A DNA stretch of 22,407 bases from Saccoglossus kowalevskii. Taxonomy: Eukaryota; Hemichordata; Enteropneusta; Harrimaniidae. Both the position numbers and the translations under genes were made by a program. Positions 11,301 through 19,810 of this stretch are shown piece after piece. The notes under the pieces are model-generated. The model did no database searches. It worked only from the letters and a program-made list of their open reading frames with translations, and had not been told where the DNA came from. The stretch is taken from positions 585,715 to 608,121 of the forward strand of contig NW_003116454.1 of the NCBI RefSeq assembly GCF_000003605.2, read 5' to 3'. How positions within the stretch are numbered: position 1 is the stretch's first letter; each line of letters begins with the position of its first letter.

Positions 11301-13118
11301 TTGTGTATTTGTTACATTGTTTATGTAACTGTGTTTGATATTGTATTTTTGAAAAAAAAATATTTCTTGCTGTTAAATAAAAAAAAATCACAGAAGCATT
11401 TCTTCATCGCACGAATATAGATATGTTTGCGACCAATACATTTTGTATGGAATTCATACTGCTGTTTTTATAAAGATACAGAACTAAATAAAATAATTAA
11501 ACAAATATTTTTATCTGTAGTAGCATTGTATGTCCGTGGATTTGATTTAAATGCGCACCCTAGTACAACAGTTTTCGGCTGGCCCATCGTCAAGCCTTTC
11601 TTCAAGCTCGAGTTCCATGTTCTCCATGACGTTCTCTATGTGTGCTCCAGTGTCGTTGATGCGTGTATCGGTTTTGTGTCCTTCTTCCATACTACGAATG
11701 TCTCCATCAGGTTGGTTGATATCCTAAATTCAAATACATATTCAACAATGTAGCGCAATAATCAAATCATATCACTACGTGTATGAGGGGACTGACAATA
11801 CTAATATAATAATAACAGCAACGAAGCACCTATGTGGCATAAAATCGGCGTAGGAAGCAATGCCTTTTAAAACTATGGTCGTGATTAATTGTGTTTTCAT
11901 TTCTAGTAAAATATAATTGATCTCTAAGAACATTATTTTATGGGCGTATGACCACACATCAAAACACTATCATGCTTTCATTACCGACAGTCATTCACAG
12001 CACAAAGCTAGGTGGCGCAAATGTTATCAGAATGTATCACGTTATCATTGTGATAATTGGTACATGCTCCAATAGTTAAATTATACATATACTAGTATAA
12101 GCCACTGTTTTGACCTCCAGCTTATCTTTTTTTCCTATTTGTTAAGATTTTGTGGTCAAGTTTAGGTCATTTTGGCAAAAACGTCCTTTTAATCTAAATA
12201 GTGACCAACGTAAATCGTTTGCAGTTTAGTTTTCAACTGGCTGCTTAGCACTTCCGCCAAAACTATAATGTTTCCTATATGTGAGTACAATGTAAGCGCT
12301 TCTGTATCCCATGTAAGCTCCTTCTGTATGCTGTACTTGAAATCTAGCAATCAAAGTATAATATTAATAAGTCATTGGGAATGTCACAGCACCCTCTGCA
12401 ATGTCAACAATAATATGTCCCTTCTGATCAAGTGCATGTACCAGCTCTTCACTTGACTAATGACTCGGACTGCCTGACAATTTAACATTCATTGTAAATT
12501 ATAGTGCATTGTGGGGTTAGATATGTTAGGTTGTTGGAGAAGACGCGCTTTATAAGTGGTATTGAATTGAATTGTGCCAACTATATCAAAAATCCACATA
12601 CACATTCGTGAAAAATTATACTGCCTTTCTACCAAATCTGAATAAACCTATTGATCGTATATGAAAATGAACATAAATATGTTTTTTGATGAACAAAATG
12701 GCGCCAGTCGGCAAATTTAGTGAAAAACTGAAAGATAACTGATGTGCCTCAGTATCCAGCAATGCTAAGTTTGAACAGAATCGGCCAACACAGTCTGCAG
12801 AGTCTGCAGATAATGTTCGGCACATATAAAATGTTAGTTTTTAGGCTATTTTTGGGTCAAATATGGCCGGCAGTCGGCTTTTTGTATCTAAACAGAACAA
12901 ATTTGAGGCATATGTATACCATCATGCATTAACCATGTACAAAAGGTTAACAAAAATATATCAACTTCTAATTCGGACAGATGGGCCAAATCCATAAGGC
13001 CCTGGAATGAATATTAGGGGTGCACGTAACCCAGACTTACTTGACCGATTTGTACATTCGCATTTCCCTCTATCTGAGGCAAAACACCATATCTTTCACT
13101 TGTCTTCTTCATCTCCAT
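2292..13118 (-). CDS. SLC28/CNT-family concentrative nucleoside transporter-like protein, 11 coding exons, complete
   Basis: Coding exons in transcript order are 13118-13041, 11723-11559, 11216-10933, 10518-10377, 8931-8740, 8507-8346, 8045-7792, 4901-4733, 4062-3886, 3292-3112 and 2395-2292, giving 635 residues. Known vertebrate CNTs are about 650-690 residues, so this is near full length. Family members are multi-pass plasma-membrane symporters that drive nucleosides inward with sodium or protons. Visible family landmarks are FSKHP...WRPVIWG (about 216-236), LDYTDAG and FAFK (before 287), TGSS and GNIF (about 320-338), SAPASLA...PETEK (about 397-415), LIG.K (509-513) and RALIAG...FMTACIAG (about 580-602). 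The N-terminal 81 residues are acidic and poorly conserved, as usual for the cytosolic tail. The last 33 residues carry three N-glycosylation sequons. All introns are GT-AG, phases agree throughout, and no frame break is present. The substrate-site motifs are strongly altered, so substrate is uncertain. It is an SLC28 member by homology; I cannot assign it to CNT1, 2 or 3. Confidence 0.93.
2396..3111 (-). other. Last intron of the SLC28-like gene
   Basis: Runs from the GTAAGG donor at 3111 to the acceptor at 2396. A competing open frame inside it (2561-2721) is discussed under rejected items. No transposon was recognised. Confidence 0.75.
3112..3292 (-). CDS. SLC28-like gene, coding exon 10 (HP2 region, altered FANIGS motif)
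   Basis: Residues 542-601 plus one base of codon 602. The acceptor is ctttatag before 3292 and the donor is G|GTAAGG at 3111. [12 protein letters not shown] aligns to RSEIIATYALCG. The following substrate loop is HSHLAG (555-560), where CNTs have FANIGS. The exon ends with [20 protein letters not shown], the most conserved part of the C-terminal core. Confidence 0.97.
3480..3602. mobile_element. 123-bp palindromic, MITE-like element in an intron
   Basis: It is bounded by perfect 13-bp inverted ends (gatatatagaaga at 3480-3492, tcttctatatatc at 3590-3602). The left end runs into a perfect 28-bp palindrome at 3485-3512. The similar words ctgatttctaagaa (3421) and ctgatttctgagaa (3603) lie outside. 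It sits in the intron between coding exons 9 and 10. The internal gaaacgtc...ggactacg words recall retroelement 3' ends, but that resemblance is from memory only. Confidence 0.55.
3886..4062 (-). CDS. SLC28-like gene, coding exon 9 (core helix, altered NEFVAY motif)
   Basis: Fifty-nine codons (residues 483-541), phase 0 at both ends. The acceptor is gtattctag before 4062 and the donor is TCG|GTAAGT. It reads [20 protein letters not shown] and VAELIG, strongly CNT-like. The family signature (G/A)xKx3NEFVA(Y/M/F) appears here as [12 protein letters not shown] (residues 511-522): Gly, Lys, the second Val and Tyr are kept, but the Asn-Glu pair is Ser517-Val518. Confidence 0.97.
4063..4732 (-). 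other. Intron of the SLC28-like gene; nothing else seen
   Basis: Spans from the GTTAGT donor at 4732 to the gtattctag acceptor at 4063. It is AT-rich with no recognised element. Confidence 0.7.
4733..4901 (-). CDS. SLC28-like gene, coding exon 8
   Basis: Completes Pro426 and encodes residues 427-482. The acceptor is catcacag before 4901 and the donor is GAG|GTTAGT after 4733. The stretch [31 protein letters not shown] and then [16 protein letters not shown] aligns without gaps to the CNT segment NLLEA...LVANIAVNLIAFLALL...LSWFG. The 2.9 kb intron before it holds an antisense LINE. Confidence 0.97.
5189..7259 (+). pseudogene. Non-LTR retrotransposon reverse transcriptase, frameshifted (CR1/Jockey-like)
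   Basis: The linker between endonuclease and RT is recognisable first ([13 protein letters not shown], near 5340-5375). It is followed by RT blocks: [11 protein letters not shown] near 5815, [14 protein letters not shown] near 6000, [10 protein letters not shown] near 6205, [10 protein letters not shown] near 6370 and the catalytic FADD at 6463-6474. Then come [15 protein letters not shown] and the conserved C-terminal WNSLP in one open frame, 6597-7259. The reading frame breaks near 5500, 5932, 5985, 6118-6126, 6325 and 6595. The break near 5985 coincides with a tandem duplication of tacccag, and the one at 6118-6126 with a run of nine A. The endonuclease domain is absent, so the copy is 5'-truncated and inactive. 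It lies antisense to the host gene. Confidence 0.93.
5255..7717 (+). mobile_element. 5'-truncated LINE (CR1/Jockey superfamily-like) with (ATTC)n 3' tail, in an intron
   Basis: The element fills most of the intron between coding exons 7 and 8, in the opposite orientation to the gene. Its left edge is estimated from where the protein similarity starts and could be off by 100 bases. The right edge is the tandem ATTC tail at about 7694-7717, preceded by aataaa at 7685-7690. A short microsatellite tail instead of poly(A) is typical of CR1/L2-like elements. Between the stop at 7257-7259 and the tail lies a 440-base AT-rich 3' UTR with strong hairpins. No convincing target-site duplication was found. 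Confidence 0.88.
7495..7540 (+). other. Stem-loop in the LINE 3' UTR
   Basis: The outer arms agggtcatgga (7495-7505) and tccatgatcct (7530-7540) pair with one wobble. Inside, tagttcc (7512-7518) and ggaacta (7521-7527) pair perfectly around a two-base loop. LINE 3' hairpins are often the site at which their reverse transcriptase recognises the RNA. That role is inferred here. Confidence 0.6.
7792..8045 (-). CDS. SLC28-like gene, coding exon 7 (HP1 second half)
   Basis: Residues 342-425 plus two bases of codon 426. The acceptor is tttttttag before 8045 and the donor is CC|GTAAGT at 7791. It reads GEAPL, where the family has TE(A/S)PL, then SEIHAV...[13 protein letters not shown] and [22 protein letters not shown]. 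The catalytic-site Glu343 and the sodium-site Ser374 are kept. The Thr preceding the Glu is Gly342. Confidence 0.97.
8346..8507 (-). CDS. SLC28-like gene, coding exon 6 (start of transport core, HP1 first half)
   Basis: Fifty-four codons (residues 288-341), phase 0 at both ends and the same length as the matching stretch of human CNT3. The acceptor has a long T tract (tttttttttgtccaag) and the donor is GGA|GTTAGT. Conserved elements are [20 protein letters not shown] and GNIF (Asn336, the sodium-site Asn). The exon ends LSG where known proteins have V(S/G)Q, so the conserved nucleobase-contacting Gln is replaced by Gly341. Confidence 0.96.
8740..8931 (-). CDS. SLC28-like gene, coding exon 5
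   Basis: Sixty-four codons (residues 224-287), phase 0 at both ends. The acceptor is taattgtag before 8931 and the donor is AAG|GTCAGT after 8740. The sequence [14 protein letters not shown], then ILRT..GF..F..LG and [13 protein letters not shown], ending in FAFK, is a near-direct match to CNTs through the helix preceding the transport core. Confidence 0.96.
9027..9034. promoter_or_regulatory. Perfect CRE-type site TGACGTCA
   Basis: The eight-base palindrome TGACGTCA is the classic CREB/ATF site. It lies just outside the inverted-end block. A half-site gacgtcac occurs near 9581. Function is unproven. Confidence 0.3.
9084..9097. promoter_or_regulatory. 14-bp palindrome with CACGTG E-box core
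   Basis: TCGGCACGTGCCGA is perfectly self-complementary. Related words occur at 10157-10170 (ttcggtacgtgccg) and 10216-10228 (cagcacgtgccga). CACGTG is a bHLH factor site in animals; use as such here is inference. Confidence 0.35.
9469..9484. repeat. 16-bp palindrome, first copy of GACTGTCGACAGTC
   Basis: GGACTGTCGACAGTCC is perfectly self-complementary. Its 14-base core recurs exactly at 10004-10017, 535 bases away in the same intron. Confidence 0.8.
9853..9872. other. Perfect hairpin, 8-bp arms
   Basis: ctggtaag and cttaccag flank the loop aaat. It lies within the CpG-richer intron block. Confidence 0.7.
10004..10017. repeat. 14-bp palindrome, second copy of GACTGTCGACAGTC
   Basis: Exact repeat of the core of the palindrome at 9469-9484. 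Flanking sequences differ, so this is a shared motif rather than a longer duplication. Confidence 0.8.
10179..10199. other. Perfect hairpin, 7-bp arms
   Basis: gtcccga and tcgggac flank a seven-base loop. It is close to the right inverted end of the CpG-richer block. Confidence 0.6.
10377..10518 (-). CDS. SLC28-like gene, coding exon 4
   Basis: Completes Trp176 and encodes residues 177-223. The acceptor is cattcgcag before 10518 and the donor is AAG|GTATAT after 10377. It carries two hydrophobic helices and ends in IFSKHPSK, equivalent to the FSK(H/Y)PT(R/K) stretch of known CNTs. The 'WIAVDT' segment matches the family's 'WLxxDTA'. Confidence 0.92.
10933..11216 (-). CDS. SLC28-like gene, coding exon 3 (first two membrane segments)
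   Basis: Residues 82-175 plus two bases of codon 176. The acceptor is ttttccccag before 11216 and the donor is ATG|GTGAGT at 10932, phase 2. Hydrophobic segments lie at about 101-121 and 128-147, followed by a basic loop with KPIRRF. This matches the CNT N-terminal pair of helices, where vertebrate proteins have 'ACxLxFxRALxLFVIT'. An open frame continues upstream to 11288, but that part is intron read-through. Confidence 0.9.
11217..11558 (-). other. Intron between coding exons 2 and 3; nothing else seen
   Basis: Short A/T-rich intron with poly(A) tracts near 11352 and 11382. No element was recognised. Confidence 0.7.
11559..11723 (-). CDS. SLC28-like gene, coding exon 2 (acidic cytosolic tail)
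   Basis: Fifty-five codons (residues 27-81), phase 0 at both ends. The acceptor is gaatttag before 11723. The donor after 11559 is GTGCGC, the weakest in the gene. The peptide is rich in Glu and Asp, with a probable acidic helix near residues 55-72 ([17 protein letters not shown]). CNT N-termini are typically acidic and unconserved at this place. An alternative donor a few bases away cannot be excluded, but only this one keeps the frame with the next exon. Confidence 0.75.
11724..13040 (-). other. Intron between coding exons 1 and 2; nothing else seen
   Basis: 1.3 kb from the GTAAGT donor at 13040 to the acceptor at 11724. It contains a tandem tctgcagag pair near 12794 and scattered short open frames, none convincing. 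Confidence 0.65.
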
Positions 13119-13126
13119 GTTAACAA
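13041..13126 (-). CDS. SLC28-like gene, first coding exon with start codon
   Basis: A pyrimidine-rich acceptor (gttttctgtttcag) ends at 13127. The exon then has eight untranslated bases and an ATG at 13118-13116 in good context (aacATGG), encoding 26 residues that begin [10 protein letters not shown]. It ends at 13041 before a strong GTAAGT donor, phase 0, which fits the next exon exactly. The acceptor before the ATG means at least one untranslated exon lies further upstream. The protein sequence itself is not conserved in the family, so the call rests on splice signals, phase and position. Confidence 0.75.
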
Positions 13127-13569
13127 CTGAAACAGAAAACAAATGCAAATGAAAGTAACTGACATTGATGGAACAAATAGGCGAATATTTAATTAAGACT
13201 TCGAACAGGCTTGTGTCATTTTGCGTGTATCGCCCTCCCACCGAATCTAGTACACCATACCCCAAGTCTGAATGATTGGTCTCGATGGTCAGAGTTTGGT
13301 TGAATAAATGGTTTAAGTACACTGACAACATACACTTATTCAATATAATGATTCGTTCTATTCGTGGAAAGAAATTGAGAAGGTTTAAGTTTTGTTGAGA
13401 GCAATGTCCGAAACAACCAGTGTTGGACCAGGTCAATATAATTCCCATATTGACATATCCATATACTTGTACGTATACGTAACGTAATTATGGCCAGTAA
13501 CACCATGGCCTTTCTCTCTTTACTGCAATAAATCACCAGTTGCAACACAGTCACTGGTTGGCTACTCAC

Positions 13570-13600
13570 GTTGTACAATCCATTTAATTATATAGCCGAC
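13570..13600 (-). promoter_or_regulatory. Candidate 5' untranslated exon end of the SLC28-like gene
   Basis: An AAC|GTGAGT donor lies at 13569 on the minus strand, 440 bases upstream of the first coding exon's acceptor. A TATA-like tatataatt lies about 20 bases before it. A second AAC|GTGAGT donor lies at 14654. Either could end an untranslated first exon. Nothing in the sequence decides between them. Confidence 0.2.
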
Positions 13601-15600
13601 GATAATGTTATTGTCTGTCAAAGACAAAGTTACGATACCGTCCCCCAAAAGTTGACACAGACAAGAATATACAATGCCTTTTGCAGATTAACAGCTCTGT
13701 TCCTGACCAGGCTAATCAACGTTTCCCACGCTAATGAAAAATCCATTTGTCTTGTACTGACTTCCGTTCAGTCTTTGAGAATATGTAATTGCGATGTAGC
13801 GTAATTGACCATATATCGAAAATTGAAAGAATAATAATTATAATAGTGTCCGTCATTCAACGTGTTAATGCACAGGCCCTGGGGGTGTCCACACATAACT
13901 ATTTTGTATTTCAAGAAAATAAACTGAAATAACGCATCAAATGCAAAACAAAAAGTAAATTTGAACTAACGATTATTATACTATGCAATGTATTGTTCAT
14001 GGGGAAAATGTATGTATTCCCGATAGTTTGTTGTCATCACTTTGATAGGTAATTTATTAAATAGTCTTGCATATGATTGATTTTTTCATCATATTCTAGT
14101 GATACCAGAAACTGGTTCTATTTTCTTATTTTCGTCGAGGTGGGTAGGTTTTAACCACATATCATATAGGAACGCTGCATATGTTGGAAAGCTATATAGT
14201 TGGAAAGTTAAGTTGCCAACTTTGTTATGGCCCTGCATAATTTGGAAAACCATTTAGTTGGAAATTTGGTTGCAAAATTGTGGGTCCTTCATAAGCTAAC
14301 TATGGGGTTAGTTGGTTGAAAAGTTGACGCGCAATGAGTGTTTGTTTCACATACTAGTCTTTCACACATCAATATGTCCGACATGAGGTCACGCTACCAC
14401 TTTGCAAACAAGCGATTCTTGCGTTTTTATCTGCCGATTTTTACCGAAATATAGCCAGACTATGTACAAGCATAACATATTTATTGTCAGAAAATGATAT
14501 AGTTTGCTGGGTATTTTTGTAGCCATATAATCACAACCAGAAGATGAAAACAATTATGCAAATAATGTTCTCGAGACCTTAAATCAGTTCATTAAAAGTG
14601 ACTCCTCTCATTTATAATAATACAATGTCAAGATAAGCAATCGTGTTTACTCACGTTACATCAAGACTCTCGTGTTTATATAGGTAAACTAATTACATAA
14701 CGATATACAGGTTTTAAAAGGTTTGGTAGCGCAATTAAACAAATAACTAATGCTTCATGCTTTGTTTTACCATTCACAACTTTCTTCACAATGTAGCAGG
14801 TTTTATAATTTTAATTTACACAATAGCTGAATTCACCGGGATCATTCTTTTAAAAAATGACAAATATATCAAAGTACGTTACTTAAAAGGAAATATTTGC
14901 AGGTCCATGAATGGGCCTGGGACCATCACGTGACCCCATCAAGTAACGAAACTGTGGTGAAACCGCATATACTGTATTGTTCTATCTTCCATGGTTGAAA
15001 GTTGTTGAAAATGAAATGAACTGAACAGAAATACAACATCAGTAAACATGATGATTTGGATCTTGAATCGCCCGCCAGTTGACAAATATGGGCATGTGAT
15101 TTCTTAATTATTTAAGTGACTTTTGGTACTTACATACTGTCTTACATGATTGGATGCAAATTTATAGTTGGCTCAGGAATCGTATAGCAAATGTCAATCA
15201 TTAGTATGTCACTAAGCCTATATTATTATTGTTATGTACTGATCATGATCTATAAACTAAATGTACAAACAATACATCATACTAACCCGGAAGGTTTTAT
15301 GTTTTGCAATGCATTGCGTTTTTGTCACGGGCAGCCTGCCAAACTTAAGTTGGTGTAAAAACTACTAAACCCATATGCTTTCCCAAACGCAGTACATTTC
15401 GCAGTGTGTAAGTTACCTCATACCATATGCTGTTCTTGAACGAGCTATTGTATAATATATACTATATGATTTTTTTTTCATTTTCTGTAATCGCCATCTG
15501 CAAAATCATACAATAAAATGTCAGCATTGATATATCCTAATATTTAAATGTTGGTGTTTAAAAAACAAAACAAAGTGGTGAAATATTCCCATTTCATTAT
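13601..15600. other. No gene seen; probable upstream region of the SLC28-like gene
   Basis: Apart from the tandem repeat at 14184-14330 and the candidate donor at 14654, I see no exon, RNA gene or transposon. The cacgtgacc word at 14929 is a possible E-box. Confidence 0.4.
14184..14330. repeat. Imperfect tandem repeat, about 57-bp unit, 2.5 copies
   Basis: Units start at 14184 and 14242 (ttggaaa...tagttggaaa...), with a partial third unit around 14298-14330. Each carries the word tagttgg. Origin unknown. Confidence 0.5.
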
Positions 15601-15975
15601 TTGCTCTCACCCTTTATGATATGTGGTTTTTATATGTATATAAATAAACAAAGTCATTTATTTATATACTAATACCGTCATTATTGGGATATACTTATTT
15701 ATAAATCTGAGCATTCGTGATTCGCGAATCGTAGACCTTGATCCTACAAAATGAATGATACCACACAGAAAAATGTACATGGGACATTGCTCGAAATAAC
15801 CGAGAAATTGTATAAAATTGTATGAAATAGACAATACAGGTGAATCTGGATCTAAATAATGTTTCGTTGTTTTGACCTAATTGGCTGTAACATTGGTTTG
15901 TGTCCTCACTAAATATTCCCAATCTCAATATATTCAGAAAATTTGGCTATTCAAAATAACAAATCACGGAAAATA
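15601..15975 (+). repeat. Dispersed direct repeat, copy C (partner 20925-21372)
   Basis: Aligned forward with 20925-21372. Shared islands include tcatttatttatat, attgggatatacttatt, cgtgattcgc, aaaatgaatgatacca and tggctattcaaaat. No coding potential was seen on either strand. The family was not recognised. Confidence 0.85.
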
Positions 15976-18900
15976 CTTCCAAGTTGACATATATTTCGTG
16001 ATGTACGCTATCACATGAAAGTATATATTTAGTTTTTATGATTCACACAATATATCATATTTGCTCTTTATCGTGTGTATTAGTAGTTGTATTCTTGCAA
16101 TTCAATGGTACATCATATGCTTTTACAGTGTTTTGCATTGAATGATGCATCATTTTGACATGTGTGTGTTCAACATTGTTTTTTTATGGCGACTATGCAC
16201 TTTTTCATTGATGAAAAACAAAGTATCATCACCTGCACAATCTGAAAAATGTCTTTAATAATCAAAACTGTTTTGAAAATCTGAAAATTTCTCATGAACT
16301 TTTGTCTTCCTGATGCCATAACGTCACCAAATCGCTAGAATTCCTCGCAGTGAAAAATAATCAGTTTACAGTATATTAACCAAGTTAATCAGACACGAGA
16401 CAATGTTCAATTCGTATGTTATCTTCCTTGGTTATTAATTATCCACGCATCAACTAAGTCAAAGTTTGTGAAGGACAAGGTGGACACAGCTTAGTCATGT
16501 GCATACTACTAAACTGAATATCTATTATTATTCCTCCATTCATACATATATACTGCATGTAAACATCATAATATTCGTTGTCAGAAACGTTTGCTCTTTT
16601 TGGGGGAAAAAATTGTAAAAATCACTGTGACTTCCTGGGGCTCATGCGTCTCAATGAAATATTCAATGCTTTAAAAGTCACTACATCCTCTTGTCTCAAA
16701 GAGCTCAGTTAATTATTCACTGTTAACATTCATTTTGATATTTTCACTAACTGTAACAATTTGAAAAAACTTTGTCTCTTGCAAAGTTAAAAAGGTTTAG
16801 AGTAATTTAATCAACATGAGGAAATTATTGAATTTACTGGAATAGTTTAAGGTAGAGGAGATTCAGTTTACCTGACAGATATTTAATTAGTTAATTAGGA
16901 AACGAAGATGAACTCCCTTGTCCACAAAACTATATATTTTCGAAAAGTTTATTGTATGAATTTTATGGACACTGTAGCTTGAAATATGAACAAAAATGTG
17001 CTTTTTTGGTCAAAGGTGATTACAAAAAATACCTTCTAAAACATGCTCCTGTTTCTTGTCAAAATTGGTTTACTGGTACATCTGTTTACTATGAAGAAAG
17101 TGTCGTATTGAAAACTGTCTACCAGTTGTCAATTTTGCAGGGCAGAACCTCACATTTCACTACTTCAAGTTTATGCATAAATTAACACTCAGGCTTGTTG
17201 TCTGTACGATTGTTGTAACACTGTTCAACCAAAAACAATGCTCCGACGGCGTTTTGAAGATAAATTTCAAAACAAAAGGTCAAAGCGTCTAGGAGGTATT
17301 TTTTAAAGTTCTGGGATGTGCACTAAAAAGAAGCTGAGATAATTGCTAATTTGCATAACAATTCACTCAGTGTGAAGTTTGCTAATGCTCATAATTAAAA
17401 TAGATGTAACAGTTCCAAATTTAAATGTATTATCATTTTGTCAAATATAGTGCATCATATAGAGATCCGGTCATTTTTTTTCACCATCTTTCTTTTTTAT
17501 TATTAATGTACAGCCTTGCTAAATCTAGCTAAGCATTCAAAAGGGAGAATGTTTGCACCTGTTATCTATATTTAAAATCGTCTTTTGAGTATGTTCCACT
17601 ATTCATAATTCTACAAAATTGTAACAGTCTATAGCCAAGATTCACTCCCAAGTTCCTACGAACCTGCATCTCTACCTTAAGGGATGAGTTCTTTGTGAAG
17701 AAAATTGATTGATTGATTGATTGATTGATTGACTGAGATATAAGTATCTGGGTATCCAAACTCTTATCATGCGTTGATAAATTTACTTTCAGTTTACCCT
17801 ATTTGTTGTTAAGAGATTCTACTCTACTACAAACAACACATATGGAGAATCCTAATATGGCACGTCATATACATGCAGTCATGCATCTAAGTAAAAACAT
17901 CATTTGTCAGTAGTGATGTTGTGTGGTGCACAATAAACCTCTAATGCGATGCTGATATAAATAAATTAATTCTTTATGTGCTGTTCCACAAAAACCTTAA
18001 TATTTGGATCAACCTTTCAGTATTTTGCCATGTTATGCGTAATCTAAGCATGTTTGTGTTTTCTTTGTAGGTTTTCAAAACGCGTGTGTTAAATACACTA
18101 ATGGTAATGACATTTTAGTCCCAGATGGGATGGACGAGAAATGTTCATGGAAGAACTTGGATTAGACAGTGACTATGCAATTTAAATGACCTCCTATCTG
18201 AAGGTGGGCCACTATTATAGTCTGGTTTATATTCCGAGATCTACCTGAACCTCTGAAAACGATTTTAATATGGTTTTGCCGAGGGTGTACATGTAGGATA
18301 GTGATCTATAAATAGAACTCGTTTATATGTTTAATTATTTTAACAGTAATTTCATTCTACAAACCTTGCCCAGACTTAACACCAAGACCCCTATACTTCA
18401 TAGACCCCTAACCCTCACTCAACCCCTTCTACCTCAGAACTATCGTAATTATTGTAATTGTTTCCAGTGCAATTGAAAAAAGCGTTCTTATAGCGTGTAT
18501 GTATGTTAGCCATGTAAATAAAATACCAGCCATGTTAGCCATGTACCATAAAATAAAATACACATAAATTATCTTAGTAGCATGACACATTTCTCGTGCC
18601 TGGAAAGCCGGAGGTAATATCTTGAGATTTTAAAATTGCTTGACACGTTGGCAAAATAAGGACAACGAATTACATCAGAAATGCGATGGTATGCATTGAG
18701 ATTATGGATCCAATAAATTATTGACCGGCATTGTGTGGGTGCCGTATGTAATCAGCTAGAGCGGCCCTGAACAATGTGAACAACCACATTATATATTCAC
18801 CAGACAGGTTATATTGTTATTAATACCAGTTGCTCCCACGGTAAGCTTAACATTTCTATCTCTTTACATGTACGTACATTTACTACCAGCATATCTGAAC

Positions 18901-18993
18901 ATGTATAAGTATCTAAAATACACCCGGACAATGTGTTGACTAAGTGTTGTAAATATTCGTAATTGCTGTTTAGATCAGGGGAGGTACGAAGCC
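15976..18993. other. No gene seen in 3 kb of AT-rich DNA
   Basis: Contains a perfect 14-bp palindrome (aatgatgcatcatt, 16141-16154), the (TTGA)7 tract and a 77-codon open frame at 16952-17185 without recognisable homology. No tRNA or other RNA gene was recognised. Confidence 0.4.
17705..17732. repeat. (TTGA)7 microsatellite, possible retroposon tail
   Basis: Seven perfect TTGA units following ...gtgaagaaaa. Non-LTR elements of the CR1/L2 type often end this way, so the preceding 100-200 bases could be a truncated LINE or SINE 3' end. No protein similarity supports that. Confidence 0.9.
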
Positions 18994-19810
18994 AAGTACA
19001 ATACAAACGTTTCATTTTTAAAGGTGTTTCTTTCGTTTTATTTTATTTTATCGGTCATAAGTCAGGCAACAGGCGACTACTATGCTTTAAAAATAAGAAT
19101 TTACTAAAAAACAAAAGTGGGTTGGGCAAATTAAGAGTACAGAAAATGTATCGCTAATATGAGTTTGGTAAATTGGTAAGCAGGGCTGATACACCCTGGC
19201 ACATTTTATCCTATTCATGATAAATCAAACAATAGCTAACAAAAGAAAGTTTTCCACTTATTGGTAGAGGGAACTATACATCCATTACCCGAATCCAAAA
19301 TTAAATGTGTGCCAGTCAGTTTCGATCAACAAAACTACTTGTATTTTAAAATAATATAAGGAATAGTTTTCCCTTACAGGCGATCACAATCAACTAGAAC
19401 AAATAAGAATGTAGTTTTCAAGAATTGCATCCAAAATTTCATATATGCAAATACAAACATGAACTAATTAATACCATGTATATATTTTGGTTAGCATACT
19501 GTGTTATATGGCGATATCTACTAATGGCATAAACAATGACCCACACTACGACCTACATGTATTTGGTACAGCAGTCATTCATGGGTCAATAACTGGAGCT
19601 AATAACTGAACGCCACTGACCTGTAATTCAACAAAGCAATTCCCACTGAATACAACAAATTCAATTCCCAACTAAAATCACTTTCACATGACAAGCCCAC
19701 CATACTATCAACTCAAATGATATTTTAATTCAAAATGGCCACCCCAACACAGCGCCTTGTCAAAAAAAATAGAACGCTTTAATATAGTTTACATGAAGTC
19801 AAGCCCCTCC
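18994..19810 (-). repeat. Dispersed repeat, copy B, inverted relative to 100-731
   Basis: The reverse complement aligns with copy A from the atgaaacgtttgtattgtac end (near 18994) to the aaactat...aagcgttcta end (near 19790). Copy B has roughly 150 extra bases (about 19190-19330) absent from A, so either B has an insertion or A a deletion. The open frames in it are short and unconserved. Confidence 0.85.

Noticed and set aside
13014-13448. 144-codon minus-strand open frame overlapping the first coding exon.
   Set aside because: Only its last part (from MEMKK) is taken as coding. The upstream portion lacks homology and precedes a good splice acceptor.
16952-17185. 77-codon plus-strand open frame starting MYEFYGHCSLKYEQ.
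   Set aside because: No recognisable family, no splice or promoter context, and a length expected by chance in AT-rich DNA.
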